A stretch of DNA of 64,000 bases from contig NZ_BQYL01000001.1 of assembly GCF_023706045.1 (NCBI RefSeq), positions 2,090,001 to 2,154,000 on the forward strand. Direction: 5' to 3'. A program made the position numbers and the translations under genes. The notes under the pieces were generated by a model that saw only the letters and a program-made list of their open reading frames with translations, was not told the DNA's origin and made no database searches. This document shows positions 37,100 to 46,462 of the stretch, piece by piece; the stretch's first letter is position 1, and every line of letters begins with the position of its first letter. This DNA comes from Kangiella sp. TOML190. Lineage in GTDB: Bacteria > Pseudomonadota > Gammaproteobacteria > Enterobacterales > Kangiellaceae.

Positions 37100-37906
37100 C
37101 TATTTGCGGACGCTCGGATGTAGATCCTTTTCCAACTCTTGCAGCTTTTCACGAATAACGACGATGTTTGCCAGAATATCCTGTTCCGTCTTTTCGGTTC
37201 GTTCCAATACCGCCTTTTGCTGCTTCACTTCATCTAAATTATTGATAACCAAAGCAATAAATAAATTAACTATAATAAAAGTGCCAACCACAATAAAGCT
37301 CACATAGTAGAGCCAAGCCCATTGATGATCAGCTAAATCCAAATACATCACTTGAGTCCAGCCTTCCAAGGTCACCACTCGAAACAAGGTTAGTAACGAA
37401 GTTCCTAAAGAGCCCCAAAAGTCCGGATTGGTTTGATGAAAGAAATGATAACCCGCAACTCCATAAATGTAGAAAAGCACCGCCATTAGCAAGACGACGT
37501 GGATCATCGAAGGAATGGTTTTTAGCAGAGTGCTAACTATCAACCGTAATTCTGGCAAAGCCGAGACCAAGCGAGCAACCCTGAGTAAGCGTAATAAACG
37601 CCCAATCATGGCAAATTGACCGGTAAAGGGGATCAGCGAGAACACCACAATGGAAAAATCAAACAGATTCCAACCATCACCAAAATAGCGCTTGAACTGC
37701 GGGGCAACGGCGTAAATTTTCAAGGCCGCTTCAACCACAAAAATGCTAAGGATAATTCGATTACCCCACACAATCCATTGCTGTTGCTGCTCACTTAAAC
37801 CTTTGATTGTTTCTATACCGATCAAAACCGCGCTTATTAAAATAACAGCAATAATAAAGTGTTCGAAAAATTTGCTGTTTACGAACTTGGCAATTTTAGT
37901 TTGCAT
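37100..37906 (-). CDS. BacNav-type voltage-gated ion channel
   Basis: A 268-residue six-helix ion channel subunit that should form homotetramers. The S4 voltage sensor carries Arg at 103, 106, 109 and 112 with three-residue spacing (GRLLRLLRVARLV). The selectivity filter is TLEGWTQ at 179-185, close to the TLESW filter of bacterial sodium channels. The pore helix is followed by S6 and a C-terminal coiled coil (about residues 228-262), as in NaChBac relatives. The Gly in place of Ser in the filter may alter selectivity. Ion choice is inferred from the Glu. Confidence 0.88.
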   Translation of the reverse strand: MQTKIAKFVNSKFFEHFIIAVILISAVLIGIETIKGLSEQQQQWIVWGNRIILSIFVVEAALKIYAVAPQFKRYFGDGWNLFDFSIVVFSLIPFTGQFAMIGRLLRLLRVARLVSALPELRLIVSTLLKTIPSMIHVVLLMAVLFYIYGVAGYHFFHQTNPDFWGSLGTSLLTLFRVVTLEGWTQVMYLDLADHQWAWLYYVSFIVVGTFIIVNLFIALVINNLDEVKQQKAVLERTEKTEQDILANIVVIREKLQELEKDLHPSVRK

Positions 37907-38045
37907 AAATCCAGCTCTAGTAAATTCAGAATAAACTTTTGGCGGTAAACTAACCTATTGACCAGCTTGAGTAAAGCACCTAGCTTGATTTTGCTTAAAT
38001 CGCGTTATAGTCTAATAATTCCAGTCACTTTAAAAAGGAATTAAG

Positions 38046-38210
38046 ATGTCGAACGATAATCCAAAAAAAGAGAATCAGACCTCAGATAAACAGCCTGAAC
38101 TCACAGGAAAAGGCGCTTGCACCATGTGCAATACTTGCAAGAGCTATAGAGATGATGGCTCTGGGTTGACTAAGTGCAAATGTGGCGATAAACGAAGATT
38201 CCATCTGTAG
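38046..38210 (+). CDS. 54-residue Cys-rich, zinc-ribbon-like protein
   Basis: A short gene with AAGGA 8 bases before the ATG. The first 22 residues are hydrophilic and charged; the rest carries Cys at 25, 28, 31, 44 and 46 in a CxxCxxC-x12-CxC pattern (TMCNTCK and KCKCGD). This suggests a small zinc or metal-binding fold of the ribbon or knuckle type. I know no family. No signal peptide is present, so it should be cytoplasmic. It stands alone between the channel gene and the tRNAs. Confidence 0.75.
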   Translation: MSNDNPKKENQTSDKQPELTGKGACTMCNTCKSYRDDGSGLTKCKCGDKRRFHL

Positions 38211-38267
38211 ACCATTAGCAACAAGCTCTATAATCTGCAGTTCGACTTAAGAATTGCGTGCATGTGA

Positions 38268-38314
38268 CCGCCAGAGATGGCGGGAATGTCAGAATTGCAG
38301 GAGCAAATTCTGAC
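38268..38314. repeat. two hairpins in an intergenic element
   Basis: 38268-38273 pairs with 38278-38283 (CCGCCA/TGGCGG, 4-base loop), and 38288-38296 pairs with 38306-38314 (9 bp). Together they form a compact structured block between the Cys-rich gene and the tRNA-Arg terminator. It may be a dispersed repeat of this genome or a 3' structure of the Cys-rich gene's mRNA. Confidence 0.5.
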
Positions 38315-38437
38315 GAAGGAGTATTCCGCTACGTCTCATCCTCAAGTGCTGTCATCGCTTTGCTCCAACATTTAAATACTACGCATTTGTCGAAACGACT
38401 CCCGACAGTCTCTGGTTCGACTCTAAAAATAGCGAGC

Positions 38438-38463
38438 ATAAAAAAACCCGCTAAAGCGGGTTT
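38438..38463 (-). terminator. terminator after tRNA-Arg
   Basis: Complementary arms 38444-38452 and 38455-38463 (ACCCGC/GCGGGT core) are followed on the minus strand by a run of T (plus-strand A-run 38440-38446). It ends the csrA-tRNA transcript or the tRNA transcript. Confidence 0.85.
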
Positions 38464-38471
38464 CTTCAATA

Positions 38472-38548
38472 TGGCGCGCATGGAAGGAGTCGAACCTCCG
38501 ACCGCCTGGTTCGTAGCCAGGTACTCTATCCAGCTGAGCTACATGCGC
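38472..38548 (-). tRNA. tRNA-Arg(ACG)
   Basis: A complete 77-base tRNA with the 7-bp acceptor GCGCATG/CATGCGC, D-arm TAGCTCAGC, anticodon stem CCTGG/CCAGG with loop CTACGAA (anticodon ACG), T-loop GGTTCGAACTC and encoded CCA. It reads CGU, CGC and CGA by A-to-I editing at position 34. It lies downstream of tRNA-Ser and csrA, a conserved order. Confidence 0.97.
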
Positions 38549-38794
38549 GTTGTGGGCGGTATTATGCCACCAGTTTAAAAGAAGTCAATTAACTTTTGAA
38601 AAAGATTTTGACTGTTTTTAATGGCGTAAAATACCTTAAACGATTTAAAGAGGTATTGAAAATATTTCGTATTTTACCCTTCCGGGCGACCCTTTGGCTT
38701 ATCAAAAATTGCTGCTGACAATTTTATCGAATCTAAGGATTTAATACCGTCTTTTTGCATATCGCTCGAATAGCCTTAGCCATTTTCGCGATAA

Positions 38795-38885
38795 TGGCGG
38801 TGAAGGAGGGATTCGAACCCTCGATACCGGATTAGGGTATACTCCCTTAGCAGGGGAGCGCCTTCAGCCGCTCGGCCACTTCACC
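38795..38885 (-). tRNA. tRNA-Ser(GCT)
   Basis: A 91-base class II tRNA with acceptor GGTGAAG/CTTCACC, anticodon loop CTGCTAA (anticodon GCT, reading AGC/AGU), a long variable arm and encoded CCA. It lies between csrA and tRNA-Arg. Confidence 0.97.
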
Positions 38886-38973
38886 TAAATCGCGAGCGAG
38901 ATATTACCTTATTCAGAAGATAATGCAATATCTAAATCACGATTTTTTATGACTTTTTCCGAACTACTGAAGA

Positions 38974-39198
38974 TTAATAATTGTACTCGTCGTTAGGGAC
39001 GAATGCAGGTTGCTCTCCATATTTCTGAGCATTCTTTTCGTGCTGAATTCTCATATAGATTTCTTCACGATGCACCGCCACTTCCTTAGGTGCATTAATA
39101 CCAATGCGTACTTGATTGCCCTTCACGCCTAGAACTGTCACGGTGATTTCGTCACCGATCATCAAAGTTTCGCCAACACGGCGAGTAAGAATTAACAT
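38974..39198 (-). CDS. csrA: carbon storage regulator CsrA
   Basis: A small RNA-binding dimer that blocks or stabilises mRNAs by binding GGA motifs near start codons. [18 protein letters not shown] is the family N-terminus, and VAVHREEIY carries the conserved Arg of the RNA-binding face (VHREEI). At 74 aa it is a little longer than E. coli CsrA (61), with an acidic, aromatic tail. TAGGAGA lies upstream of the ATG. It is the conserved neighbour of alaS (on the same strand) and of tRNA-Ser. Confidence 0.97.
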   Translation of the reverse strand: MLILTRRVGETLMIGDEITVTVLGVKGNQVRIGINAPKEVAVHREEIYMRIQHEKNAQKYGEQPAFVPNDEYNY

Positions 39199-39349
39199 AA
39201 AATTCTCCTAAAAAATTCTCTACTATCTACTACAAAAAAATAATATTTATTCCATTTTCCACAAAAAAAATTATCTACAAATCAAACTGGTTACACCAGT
39301 GTCAATAATTTTAACAATTTAATGCAAATATGACTAGAAAATATTGCAA

Positions 39350-42016
39350 TTAAACTAACTTTTCTTTAACCCAGGGCAATACTGAGTCTAAAGCGGCCGG
39401 TAAGGCAGCAGCGTCTTTGCCACCAGCTTGCGCCATATCGGGGCGACCACCACCTTTACCACCAACCTGCTGTGCCACCATATTCACTAGTTCGCCAGCT
39501 TTGACCTTTGCCGTCAAATCTTTACTGACACCAGCAATAAGACTAACCCTGTCACCCTTTGCTACAGCTAATACTAGAATGGAGCTTCCCAGCTTATTTT
39601 TCAACTGATCTTGGATTTCTCTTAGCGATTTTGCCTCAACACCTTCAAGTTTTGAGACCAATATCTTAGTTTCACCCACTAAAACCGCTTGCGATGCTAA
39701 GTCGCTACCTTGCGATGAGGCCAATTTCGACTGCAATTGCTCAATGGTCTTTTCCAATTGACGGCTTTTATCCATCAGTTGCGACACTTTATCCGCCGCA
39801 TGATTCGGATCTGACTTAAGTAAAGCACCAATAGCCTGCAAAGCGGCTTCGCTCGATTGCATCCAAGCCACTGCGCCCTCGCCGGTTACCGCTTCAATTC
39901 GGCGCACGCCTGCGGCAATACCCGCTTCGGAAGTGATTTTAAAAGGTCCAATATCGCCAGTTCGCTCTACATGGGTTCCCCCGCACAGCTCAACCGAGAA
40001 TGGCGACATGCTCAAAACCCGAACCTCATCGCCGTATTTCTCACCAAATAAGGCCATAGCACCCTGCTCTTTGGCGCTGTCCATATCAGTTAATTCGACC
40101 TCAACCGGATGATTTTCATAGATTTTTTGATTAACCAAGCTTTCGATCTGATGCAACTCTGCAGCAGTTACCGCCTCAGTATGGGAAAAATCAAAACGCA
40201 GCTTGTCCGGCTCCACCAAAGAGCCCTTCTGCTGTACGTGCGAGCCTAACAATTCACGTAAAGCGGCGTGCATTAGGTGGGTTGCCGAATGGTTGCGCAT
40301 AGTATCTTGGCGTAACTTACCATCGACCTCGGCAGTTAACTCAGCGCCGCTGGAAATAGTACCGGATTGCAAATAACCAATATGCGCAATCGCTTCGCCC
40401 AACTTTTGGGTGTCTTCGACAATAAAGTTAGCGCTTTTGTCGAACAAACGACCTTTATCGCCCACTTGTCCGCCTGACTCGGCGTAAAATGGGGTGTTTT
40501 TTAAGATCACAATGGCTTTATCGCCATGCAGAATCTCAGTAACTTCTGTATCCTCTTTTAAAAGCTTGGTCACTAGCGAGCTTTGCGTTAAATGGTCATA
40601 GCCGGTAAATTCCGACTGCTCATCAATCGATAAACTATCGTTGTAGTCAACGCCAAAATTACTGGCAGCACGCGCTTTTTCGCGCTGCGCCTGCATCGCC
40701 TTTTCAAAACCATCCCAATCAATTTCCAATCCTTTTTCTCGCGCAATATCCGCCGTCAAGTCTTTGGGAAAGCCGAAGGTATCGTAAAGTTTAAATACGG
40801 TTTCACCAGGGATCACTCTCGAAGAGTCTGCTTGCTCTGACCTTTCGGCAATATCCGTTTCTAAAATCGCCATGCCGCGATCTAACGTCTTTGCAAAAGC
40901 CGCTTCTTCTTTGGCTAAAACTTTTACAATAAAATCGTATTGCTCATTAAGCTCTGGATAAGCCTGAGCCATCTCTTGCGCTAATGGCTTTACTAAATCG
41001 GCAAAAAACGCTGTTCTTTCCCCTTCAGAGCCAGCACCCAACTGATGACCATGACGAATAGCACGGCGTACAATCCGGCGCAGAACATAGCCGCGCCCTT
41101 CATTCGACGGCACGACCCCATCAAGCACCATAAAGGCGCAAGAACGAATATGATCGGCGATCACGCGCAAAGATTTATTATCAAGATCATTAACGCCTAA
41201 CAAATCCGCGGTCGCTTTAATCAGATTTTGGAAAATATCGATTTCATAGTTGCTATGAACGTTTTGCATAATGGCCGCAATTCGCTCCAAGCCCATCCCC
41301 GTATCCACCGACGGTTTTGGTAGCGGCTCCATAGTGCCGTCCTTATGGCGGTTATATTGCATAAAGACCAGATTCCAGATTTCGATAAAACGATCGCCGT
41401 CCTCTTCTGGCGTTCCTGGAGGGCCACCCCAAATATGCTCGCCATGATCGTAAAACACCTCAGTACAAGGACCACAAGGACCTGTGTCGCCCATCGCCCA
41501 GAAATTGTCAGATGCGTAACGCGCACCTTTATTATCGCCAATACGGCTTATGCGGTTTTCGGGAAAACCTAGCTCCTTCGACCAAATTTCATAGGCTTCT
41601 TGATCCTCTTCGTATACCGTGACCCAAAGTTTTTCTTTAGGCAGTTTCAAAACTTCCGTTAAGAACTCCCAGCAATAGTTAATCGCATCTTGTTTAAAGT
41701 AGTCACCAAACGAAAAATTGCCTAACATTTCGAAAAAAGTATGGTGGCGCGCGGTATAACCCACGTTTTCAAGGTCGTTGTGCTTTCCACCAGCACGAAC
41801 ACAGCGCTGGGAGCTAGTTGCGCGGCTATAGCTGCGTTTGTCAGTACCTAAGAAGCAATCTTTAAATTGCACCATTCCCGCATTGGTGAACAATAAAGTA
41901 GGATCATTGGCTGGTACCAAGGGACTCGAATCCACCACTTGATGGTTTTTTGATTCAAAGTATTTTAAGAAAGCATCACGAATTTGGTTCGTTGTCATAC
42001 AATTTTGTTGGCTCAC
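39350..42016 (-). CDS. alaS: alanyl-tRNA synthetase
   Basis: Charges tRNA-Ala with alanine and edits mischarged Ser and Gly. The N-terminal catalytic domain has [15 protein letters not shown] and the class II motifs; the editing domain has RNHSATHL (HxxxH) and [10 protein letters not shown] (Cys/His zinc ligands); the C-terminal C-Ala domain follows with [15 protein letters not shown]. The length of 888 aa is usual. The GTG at 42016 has AGGA 8 bases upstream; an ATG six codons later (41998) gives [10 protein letters not shown], which also fits the family but lacks a ribosome binding site. Confidence 0.97.
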   Translation of the reverse strand: MSQQNCMTTNQIRDAFLKYFESKNHQVVDSSPLVPANDPTLLFTNAGMVQFKDCFLGTDKRSYSRATSSQRCVRAGGKHNDLENVGYTARHHTFFEMLGNFSFGDYFKQDAINYCWEFLTEVLKLPKEKLWVTVYEEDQEAYEIWSKELGFPENRISRIGDNKGARYASDNFWAMGDTGPCGPCTEVFYDHGEHIWGGPPGTPEEDGDRFIEIWNLVFMQYNRHKDGTMEPLPKPSVDTGMGLERIAAIMQNVHSNYEIDIFQNLIKATADLLGVNDLDNKSLRVIADHIRSCAFMVLDGVVPSNEGRGYVLRRIVRRAIRHGHQLGAGSEGERTAFFADLVKPLAQEMAQAYPELNEQYDFIVKVLAKEEAAFAKTLDRGMAILETDIAERSEQADSSRVIPGETVFKLYDTFGFPKDLTADIAREKGLEIDWDGFEKAMQAQREKARAASNFGVDYNDSLSIDEQSEFTGYDHLTQSSLVTKLLKEDTEVTEILHGDKAIVILKNTPFYAESGGQVGDKGRLFDKSANFIVEDTQKLGEAIAHIGYLQSGTISSGAELTAEVDGKLRQDTMRNHSATHLMHAALRELLGSHVQQKGSLVEPDKLRFDFSHTEAVTAAELHQIESLVNQKIYENHPVEVELTDMDSAKEQGAMALFGEKYGDEVRVLSMSPFSVELCGGTHVERTGDIGPFKITSEAGIAAGVRRIEAVTGEGAVAWMQSSEAALQAIGALLKSDPNHAADKVSQLMDKSRQLEKTIEQLQSKLASSQGSDLASQAVLVGETKILVSKLEGVEAKSLREIQDQLKNKLGSSILVLAVAKGDRVSLIAGVSKDLTAKVKAGELVNMVAQQVGGKGGGRPDMAQAGGKDAAALPAALDSVLPWVKEKLV

Positions 42017-42080
42017 ACTATCATCCTACTACTTTAACTTTAGTTTCTATCTATTTGATTTTGCTTAAAATGTTATCTGC

Positions 42081-42548
42081 TCACAAGCCTTCGTCAGGCT
42101 CTTGGCTAAATACCCAGTTTATGATGTCGAAGTCAAAACCTCGATATTGTAAAAATCGGCTTTGTTTTGCCTTAAGTTTCAGATCCTTACCTGGCTGCTG
42201 ATTATATTTCTTTTGCCAGATTTCTAAAGCTATTTGATACCAATCAAGCGCCAATTCTTCATATATTTGGCTGATTTTGGATTCTGCAATGCCCTTTTGC
42301 TGCAATTCTTGGCTAATTCGTCTCTTACCATAGCCAGCACCACTGCGCATTCGCACATAGGATTCAGCAAACTTATCATCCGATTGCAGCCCTCGCTCGG
42401 CTAATCGATCAAGATATGCTTCAACTTCTTCGCCTTCAAAGCCACGAATTTTCAGCTTATTAATAAGCTCACGCCGGGAATGTTCCCGGCGCGCTAACAA
42501 ATCCATCGCAATATGCTTGTGATCTCGCGGAGCTTTCTTAAAGGCCAT
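42081..42548 (-). CDS. recX: regulatory protein RecX
   Basis: A small helical protein that binds RecA filaments and limits their growth. MDLLARREHSRREL is the first RecX repeat signature and GLQSDDKFAESYVRMRSGAG and GKRRISQEL follow. I chose the ATG at 42548 (155 aa) over a TTG at 42584, whose extra 12 residues have no family match; neither has a strong ribosome binding site. recA normally lies directly upstream, but here a DUF418 gene on the other strand separates them. Confidence 0.9.
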   Translation of the reverse strand: MAFKKAPRDHKHIAMDLLARREHSRRELINKLKIRGFEGEEVEAYLDRLAERGLQSDDKFAESYVRMRSGAGYGKRRISQELQQKGIAESKISQIYEELALDWYQIALEIWQKKYNQQPGKDLKLKAKQSRFLQYRGFDFDIINWVFSQEPDEGL

Positions 42549-42736
42549 ATTTGTGAGAAAACATTTAAAAGAATTATATTTCAAGCAAGATTGTAATTGA
42601 TCTCATAAGGCTTGGCTAGAAATGTACCATACGCAAAGCCTATTGCTGGCTCTTTGACATAGCTACGCAACCTCTTTATGGTAGGTCTAACCTAAGTTAG
42701 GCTCATCAACTCTTTAATTGTCAAGGATGCATTTAT

Positions 42737-43960
42737 ATGAGTAACAGTAGCTACGCCCCAAACAACCGTCTTGAGTTATTGGATGCCATTAGAGGTTTTG
42801 CCTTATTTGGTATTTTAATCGCCAATATTAGAACTTTTTCTGGCTGGGATTTTATGTCCGATGACCTTCGAGCCAAGGTATCGGACTCTGACTACGTGAA
42901 CTATGACTTTCTAAACACTCTCTTGATTGACGGTAAATTTTATACACTTTTTTCTTTACTATTCGGCATTGGATTCAGTGTTCAGTTATCACGCTTGTCG
43001 AATGGTGATGCAAAAGCACTATTCATTTATCTCAAGCGCCTAATTATCTTGCTGGCTATTGGGTTAGTTCATCTTGTTCTATTCTGGTTTGGCGATATAT
43101 TAACCTTCTACGCCTTGCTTGGATTTATTTTATTATTGGTCAACACATTCTCCGACCGCTCAATATTAATATTTGCTGGCATCACATTTTTAATACCTAT
43201 TATTGGTTATTTAATCGCTTGGGCGTTTGATCTAAGTATGGACGTGGGCTTTTATGGACTAGGCCAATTGGGATTAGCTGCCAGCTTTGCTGAGCAAAGT
43301 AACGATATTCTTGCCTTGCTAAAGCTTGAAACTTGGCAAGAGTTTTTTGCTTTTACAACCTCAGGTTCATTGCTGCGAGTCGGTTATGTGCTTGAGTCTT
43401 GGCGTTTACCTAAACTGCTATTTGTAATGTTAATGGGGCTTTGGTGTGGTCGGAAAATCATTCAGGGCAAAATGCTTAACCAACCAAAATTACTGCTCAG
43501 AATTGTTATCTTTGGCTTTACCTTTGGTGCAATTGCCAGTTACTTTTATGCTGAAATTGGCGCAGTATTTGCATTCGCAGGCGCGCCAAATGCCGAAGGC
43601 TTATTGCGAATGCTGTTATATATGTGCTCAGTTTTTCCAATGGGTTTTGCCTATGGCGCTTTATTCTTATTGGCATGGCGACATTGGGAAAAGTTCTTAA
43701 TGGTATTCGTCGCACCAGGTCGCATGGCATTAACCAACTATTTAATGCAAACCCTAATCTGCATCACTATTTTTTACGGCATTGGATATAATTACGCCGG
43801 CACCGTCGGACCAGCTACGATGTTGCTTATCGCCTGCTGTATTTTCGTGACTCAAATTCTTACTTCAAAACTATGGTTGAGCCATTTTAAATATGGGCCA
43901 TTAGAATGGATCTGGAGATGCCTTACTTATGGAAGGCTTTTAGCTATAAAGAAAGCTTAA
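42737..43960 (+). CDS. DUF418 (YeiB-like) membrane protein
   Basis: A 407-residue polytopic protein with about nine to ten hydrophobic segments. RLELLDAIRGFALFGILIAN near the N-terminus is the DUF418/YeiB signature, also related to acyltransferase-3-like membrane proteins; APGRMALTNYLMQTL in the C-terminal half is the second family segment. The function is unknown; transport or acyl modification has been suggested for relatives. It lies on the plus strand between recX and recA and ends at a hairpin shared with recA. Confidence 0.88.
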   Translation: MSNSSYAPNNRLELLDAIRGFALFGILIANIRTFSGWDFMSDDLRAKVSDSDYVNYDFLNTLLIDGKFYTLFSLLFGIGFSVQLSRLSNGDAKALFIYLKRLIILLAIGLVHLVLFWFGDILTFYALLGFILLLVNTFSDRSILIFAGITFLIPIIGYLIAWAFDLSMDVGFYGLGQLGLAASFAEQSNDILALLKLETWQEFFAFTTSGSLLRVGYVLESWRLPKLLFVMLMGLWCGRKIIQGKMLNQPKLLLRIVIFGFTFGAIASYFYAEIGAVFAFAGAPNAEGLLRMLLYMCSVFPMGFAYGALFLLAWRHWEKFLMVFVAPGRMALTNYLMQTLICITIFYGIGYNYAGTVGPATMLLIACCIFVTQILTSKLWLSHFKYGPLEWIWRCLTYGRLLAIKKA

Positions 43961-43962
43961 GT

Positions 43963-43988
43963 ATCATTCCCGCTGCTGCGGGAATGAT
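43963..43988. terminator. hairpin between convergent DUF418 gene and recA
   Basis: Arms 43963-43973 and 43978-43988 are a perfect 11-bp GC-rich palindrome with loop TGCT. It lies just after the DUF418 stop and before the recA stop, so it can serve as a bidirectional terminator. The core resembles the common 'cattcccgc' repeat type. Confidence 0.75.
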
Positions 43989-44001
43989 TTAGTGAGTAGC
44001 T

Positions 44002-45033
44002 TTATGCTTCTACTTCTTCTTCTGAATCATCTTCAGCAGAAGCAGTCACTAGCAACATATCGCGTAACTTCTTCTCGATTTGTTCCTTAATTTCAGGGTT
44101 TTCCTTCAAGAACTTAATCACGTTTTGTTTGCCCTGACCAATCTTGTTGCCATTGTAGGCGTACCAAGCACCCGACTTGTCCACTAGATCGTGTTTCACG
44201 CCCCAGTCTAAGATCTCGCCTTCCAATGAAGAGCCTTCACCATACAAGATCTGGAACTCCGCTTGTTTAAATGGTGGCGCCACTTTGTTTTTCACCACCT
44301 TAACGCGGGTTTCGTTACCAATAATCTCGTCTGCTTGTTTGATCTGACCAATACGGCGAATATCTAAACGTACAGAAGCGTAGAATTTAAGCGCGTTACC
44401 ACCTGTGGTCGTTTCAGGAGAACCGAACATAACACCGATCTTCATACGAATTTGGTTAATGAATACGCATAATGTATTTGAACGTTTGATATTAGCGGTT
44501 AATTTACGTAAAGCTTGCGACATCAAACGCGCTTGCAAGCCCATGTGCGAGTCGCCCATCTCACCTTCGATTTCCGCTTTTGGTGTTAATGCTGCAACTG
44601 AGTCAACGACCAAAATATCAACCGCGCCTGAGCGCACCAACATATCGGTGATTTCCAGCGCTTGCTCACCCGTATCCGGTTGCGAAACAATCAAATCATC
44701 CAGATTAACGCCTAATTTTTCGGCATAAATTGGATCGAGCGCATGCTCCGCATCGACAAATGCTGCAGTACCGCCATCAGCCTGACAAGCCGCAATGGCT
44801 TGCAAAGCTAGCGTTGTTTTACCCGAAGACTCAGGACCATAAATCTCAACAACACGACCTTTTGGCAAGCCGCCTATTCCCAACGCTATATCGAGTCCCA
44901 AAGAACCTGTTGAAATGGTTTCTATGCCTTTGGCAGCGCTGTTATCGCCCAAACGCATGATTGAACCTTTACCAAATTGGCGCTCAATCTGAGTTAACGC
45001 TGCACCGAGGGCTTTCTTTTTATTCTCATCCAT
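44002..45033 (-). CDS. recA: recombinase RecA
   Basis: The strand-exchange protein and co-protease of the SOS response. [13 protein letters not shown] is the Walker A loop (about 66-74), [16 protein letters not shown] and loop L1, and loop L2 follows [15 protein letters not shown]. The acidic tail ([10 protein letters not shown]) is typical. The length of 343 aa is usual. I see no canonical LexA box (CTG-N10-CAG) in the 170 bp upstream. Confidence 0.98.
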   Translation of the reverse strand: MDENKKKALGAALTQIERQFGKGSIMRLGDNSAAKGIETISTGSLGLDIALGIGGLPKGRVVEIYGPESSGKTTLALQAIAACQADGGTAAFVDAEHALDPIYAEKLGVNLDDLIVSQPDTGEQALEITDMLVRSGAVDILVVDSVAALTPKAEIEGEMGDSHMGLQARLMSQALRKLTANIKRSNTLCVFINQIRMKIGVMFGSPETTTGGNALKFYASVRLDIRRIGQIKQADEIIGNETRVKVVKNKVAPPFKQAEFQILYGEGSSLEGEILDWGVKHDLVDKSGAWYAYNGNKIGQGKQNVIKFLKENPEIKEQIEKKLRDMLLVTASAEDDSEEEVEA

Positions 45034-45202
45034 AGGGATACCTACCTAATATCTATTAAATTCGAGCATTTACGCTCTTACTATAATTGGTTTATCTTAA
45101 AATCGCTGGGAAGCAAATCGTCAGAAGCAGTGGCTGATTATTCCATAAATTGCTAGCTTTGGTAATAGGCTTTCTTAATCAATTCATTAGGAATATTGCC
45201 AT

Positions 45203-45790
45203 TCACGATGTAAGTCGTTCATTTTTCACCATCTCACCATATTCATCAGCAGTAATTCTAAAAATATCGACCTTGCGCCCCATCATTTCAATGACCTTAT
45301 GGTGTTTTTCACCCAGTTTCTGAGCAAGATTTACCGAAGGTTGATTGCCGCGAACGATAAGACTGATTAAAGCCTCAAGCTGCAAGCTTTCAAAACCAAA
45401 TTGCATGGCCTTTTCTGCCGCTTCAAAAGCATAGCCTTGGCCCTGCTGTTTTGGATCAAGCCCCCAGCCAATTTCAATATCCGGCCAGTCTTCGGGATAA
45501 TGGATCCCCACGTGACCAACATAATCACCCGTCTGCTTATGCTCCAAGGCCCAAAAGCCAAAGCCACGCAGCACCCAATGGCCGATCATGCCACAAAAAG
45601 CACGCCACGCCATTTCGCGATTGAGGAGTTCGCCTTTGCCTAAAAAGCGTCGAAAATTAGGATCGCTCATCCACTGCGCATAAGACTCAAAATCACTCAA
45701 ACGGAACTCTCTTAACCGCAAGCGCTCAGTTTCCAGCACAGGAACCTGGTATTGGACATCGGTTAAGTGCTTTTTTGTTAGCATATTCAC
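45203..45790 (-). CDS. GNAT family acetyltransferase (RimJ/RimL type)
   Basis: A 195-residue protein of the Acetyltransf_3 group that transfers acetyl from CoA to an amine. LETERLRLREFRLSDFESYA is the N-terminal signature and GLDPKQQGQGYAFEA contains the acetyl-CoA Q/R-x-x-G-x-G/A loop. The substrate is unknown; RimJ/L-type enzymes act on ribosomal proteins or other amines. The annotated start is a GTG with AGGAG 10 bases upstream; an ATG two codons later is an alternative. Confidence 0.85.
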   Translation of the reverse strand: MNMLTKKHLTDVQYQVPVLETERLRLREFRLSDFESYAQWMSDPNFRRFLGKGELLNREMAWRAFCGMIGHWVLRGFGFWALEHKQTGDYVGHVGIHYPEDWPDIEIGWGLDPKQQGQGYAFEAAEKAMQFGFESLQLEALISLIVRGNQPSVNLAQKLGEKHHKVIEMMGRKVDIFRITADEYGEMVKNERLTS

Positions 45791-45918
45791 TTTTTCTTCA
45801 CTCCTGTTTCGCCACTCTACTGCCGGAATACTTATTCACAACCTCAGTTTCGTTCATTTCTCACTTTAACTAAAGTAAGTTATGATAAAGCAATTGCAAC
45901 AATCAACGGGTTTAGCTT

Positions 45919-46446
45919 ATGAAAAAACTATTTGTACTCTTATCAGTTTGCGGCATGATTTTCGCTGGAACAGCAACTGCTAGTGATTTCGTTGGTCAAT
46001 TAGCGCCTAATTTTAAGTTAATGGCACAAGATGGCAGTTTAAAATCGCTCGATGATTATAAAGACAAATGGTTGGTTTTGTACTTTTATCCCAAAGATGA
46101 CACTCCAGGCTGCACCACCGAAGCAAAAAACTTCCGCGATGCTTACGACAAATTTCAAAAAATTAATACTCACATCGTTGGGATCTCGCTAGATCATAAT
46201 AGCTCACACCAAGAGTTCAGTAAAAAATACCAGCTACCCTTCGACATTCTTTCTGACACAGAGAAGAAAGCTGCCAAGGCTTATAAGGTAATGGGTGGTT
46301 TCGGCCCTGTTGAATACACTAAACGGCAAACCTTTATTATCGATCCGGATGGCAATATCGTTTTTCACTTTGAAAAAGTCAATGCCGACGAGCACTCCAA
46401 AAATGTAATGGCCAAGCTGACGCAGCTGCAAAAAGAGTTACTCTAG
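45919..46446 (+). CDS. periplasmic Bcp/PrxQ-type peroxiredoxin, 1-Cys
   Basis: A 175-residue thioredoxin-fold peroxidase with a signal peptide (residues 1-22, ending at about TATAS), so it acts in the periplasm. The peroxidatic Cys is Cys65 in DDTPGCTTEA, and FYPKDDTPGC with the later FIIDPDG match the Bcp/PrxQ group. The resolving Cys that lies five residues later in E. coli Bcp is missing (Lys here), and the mature chain has no other Cys, so it must be a 1-Cys enzyme that needs an external thiol. It removes H2O2 or lipid peroxides. Confidence 0.9.
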   Translation: MKKLFVLLSVCGMIFAGTATASDFVGQLAPNFKLMAQDGSLKSLDDYKDKWLVLYFYPKDDTPGCTTEAKNFRDAYDKFQKINTHIVGISLDHNSSHQEFSKKYQLPFDILSDTEKKAAKAYKVMGGFGPVEYTKRQTFIIDPDGNIVFHFEKVNADEHSKNVMAKLTQLQKELL

Positions 46447-46462
46447 CCAGCAGCTGAGAAAA

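Noticed and set aside
38258-38578. 106-codon plus-strand ORF across the tRNA-Arg region
   Set aside because: It runs over a tRNA gene on the opposite strand and over its terminator; the tRNA explains the sequence.
45034-45200. LexA box upstream of recA
   Set aside because: A CTG at 45109 and a CAG at 45122 are too far apart for the CTG-N10-CAG rule; no other pair fits.
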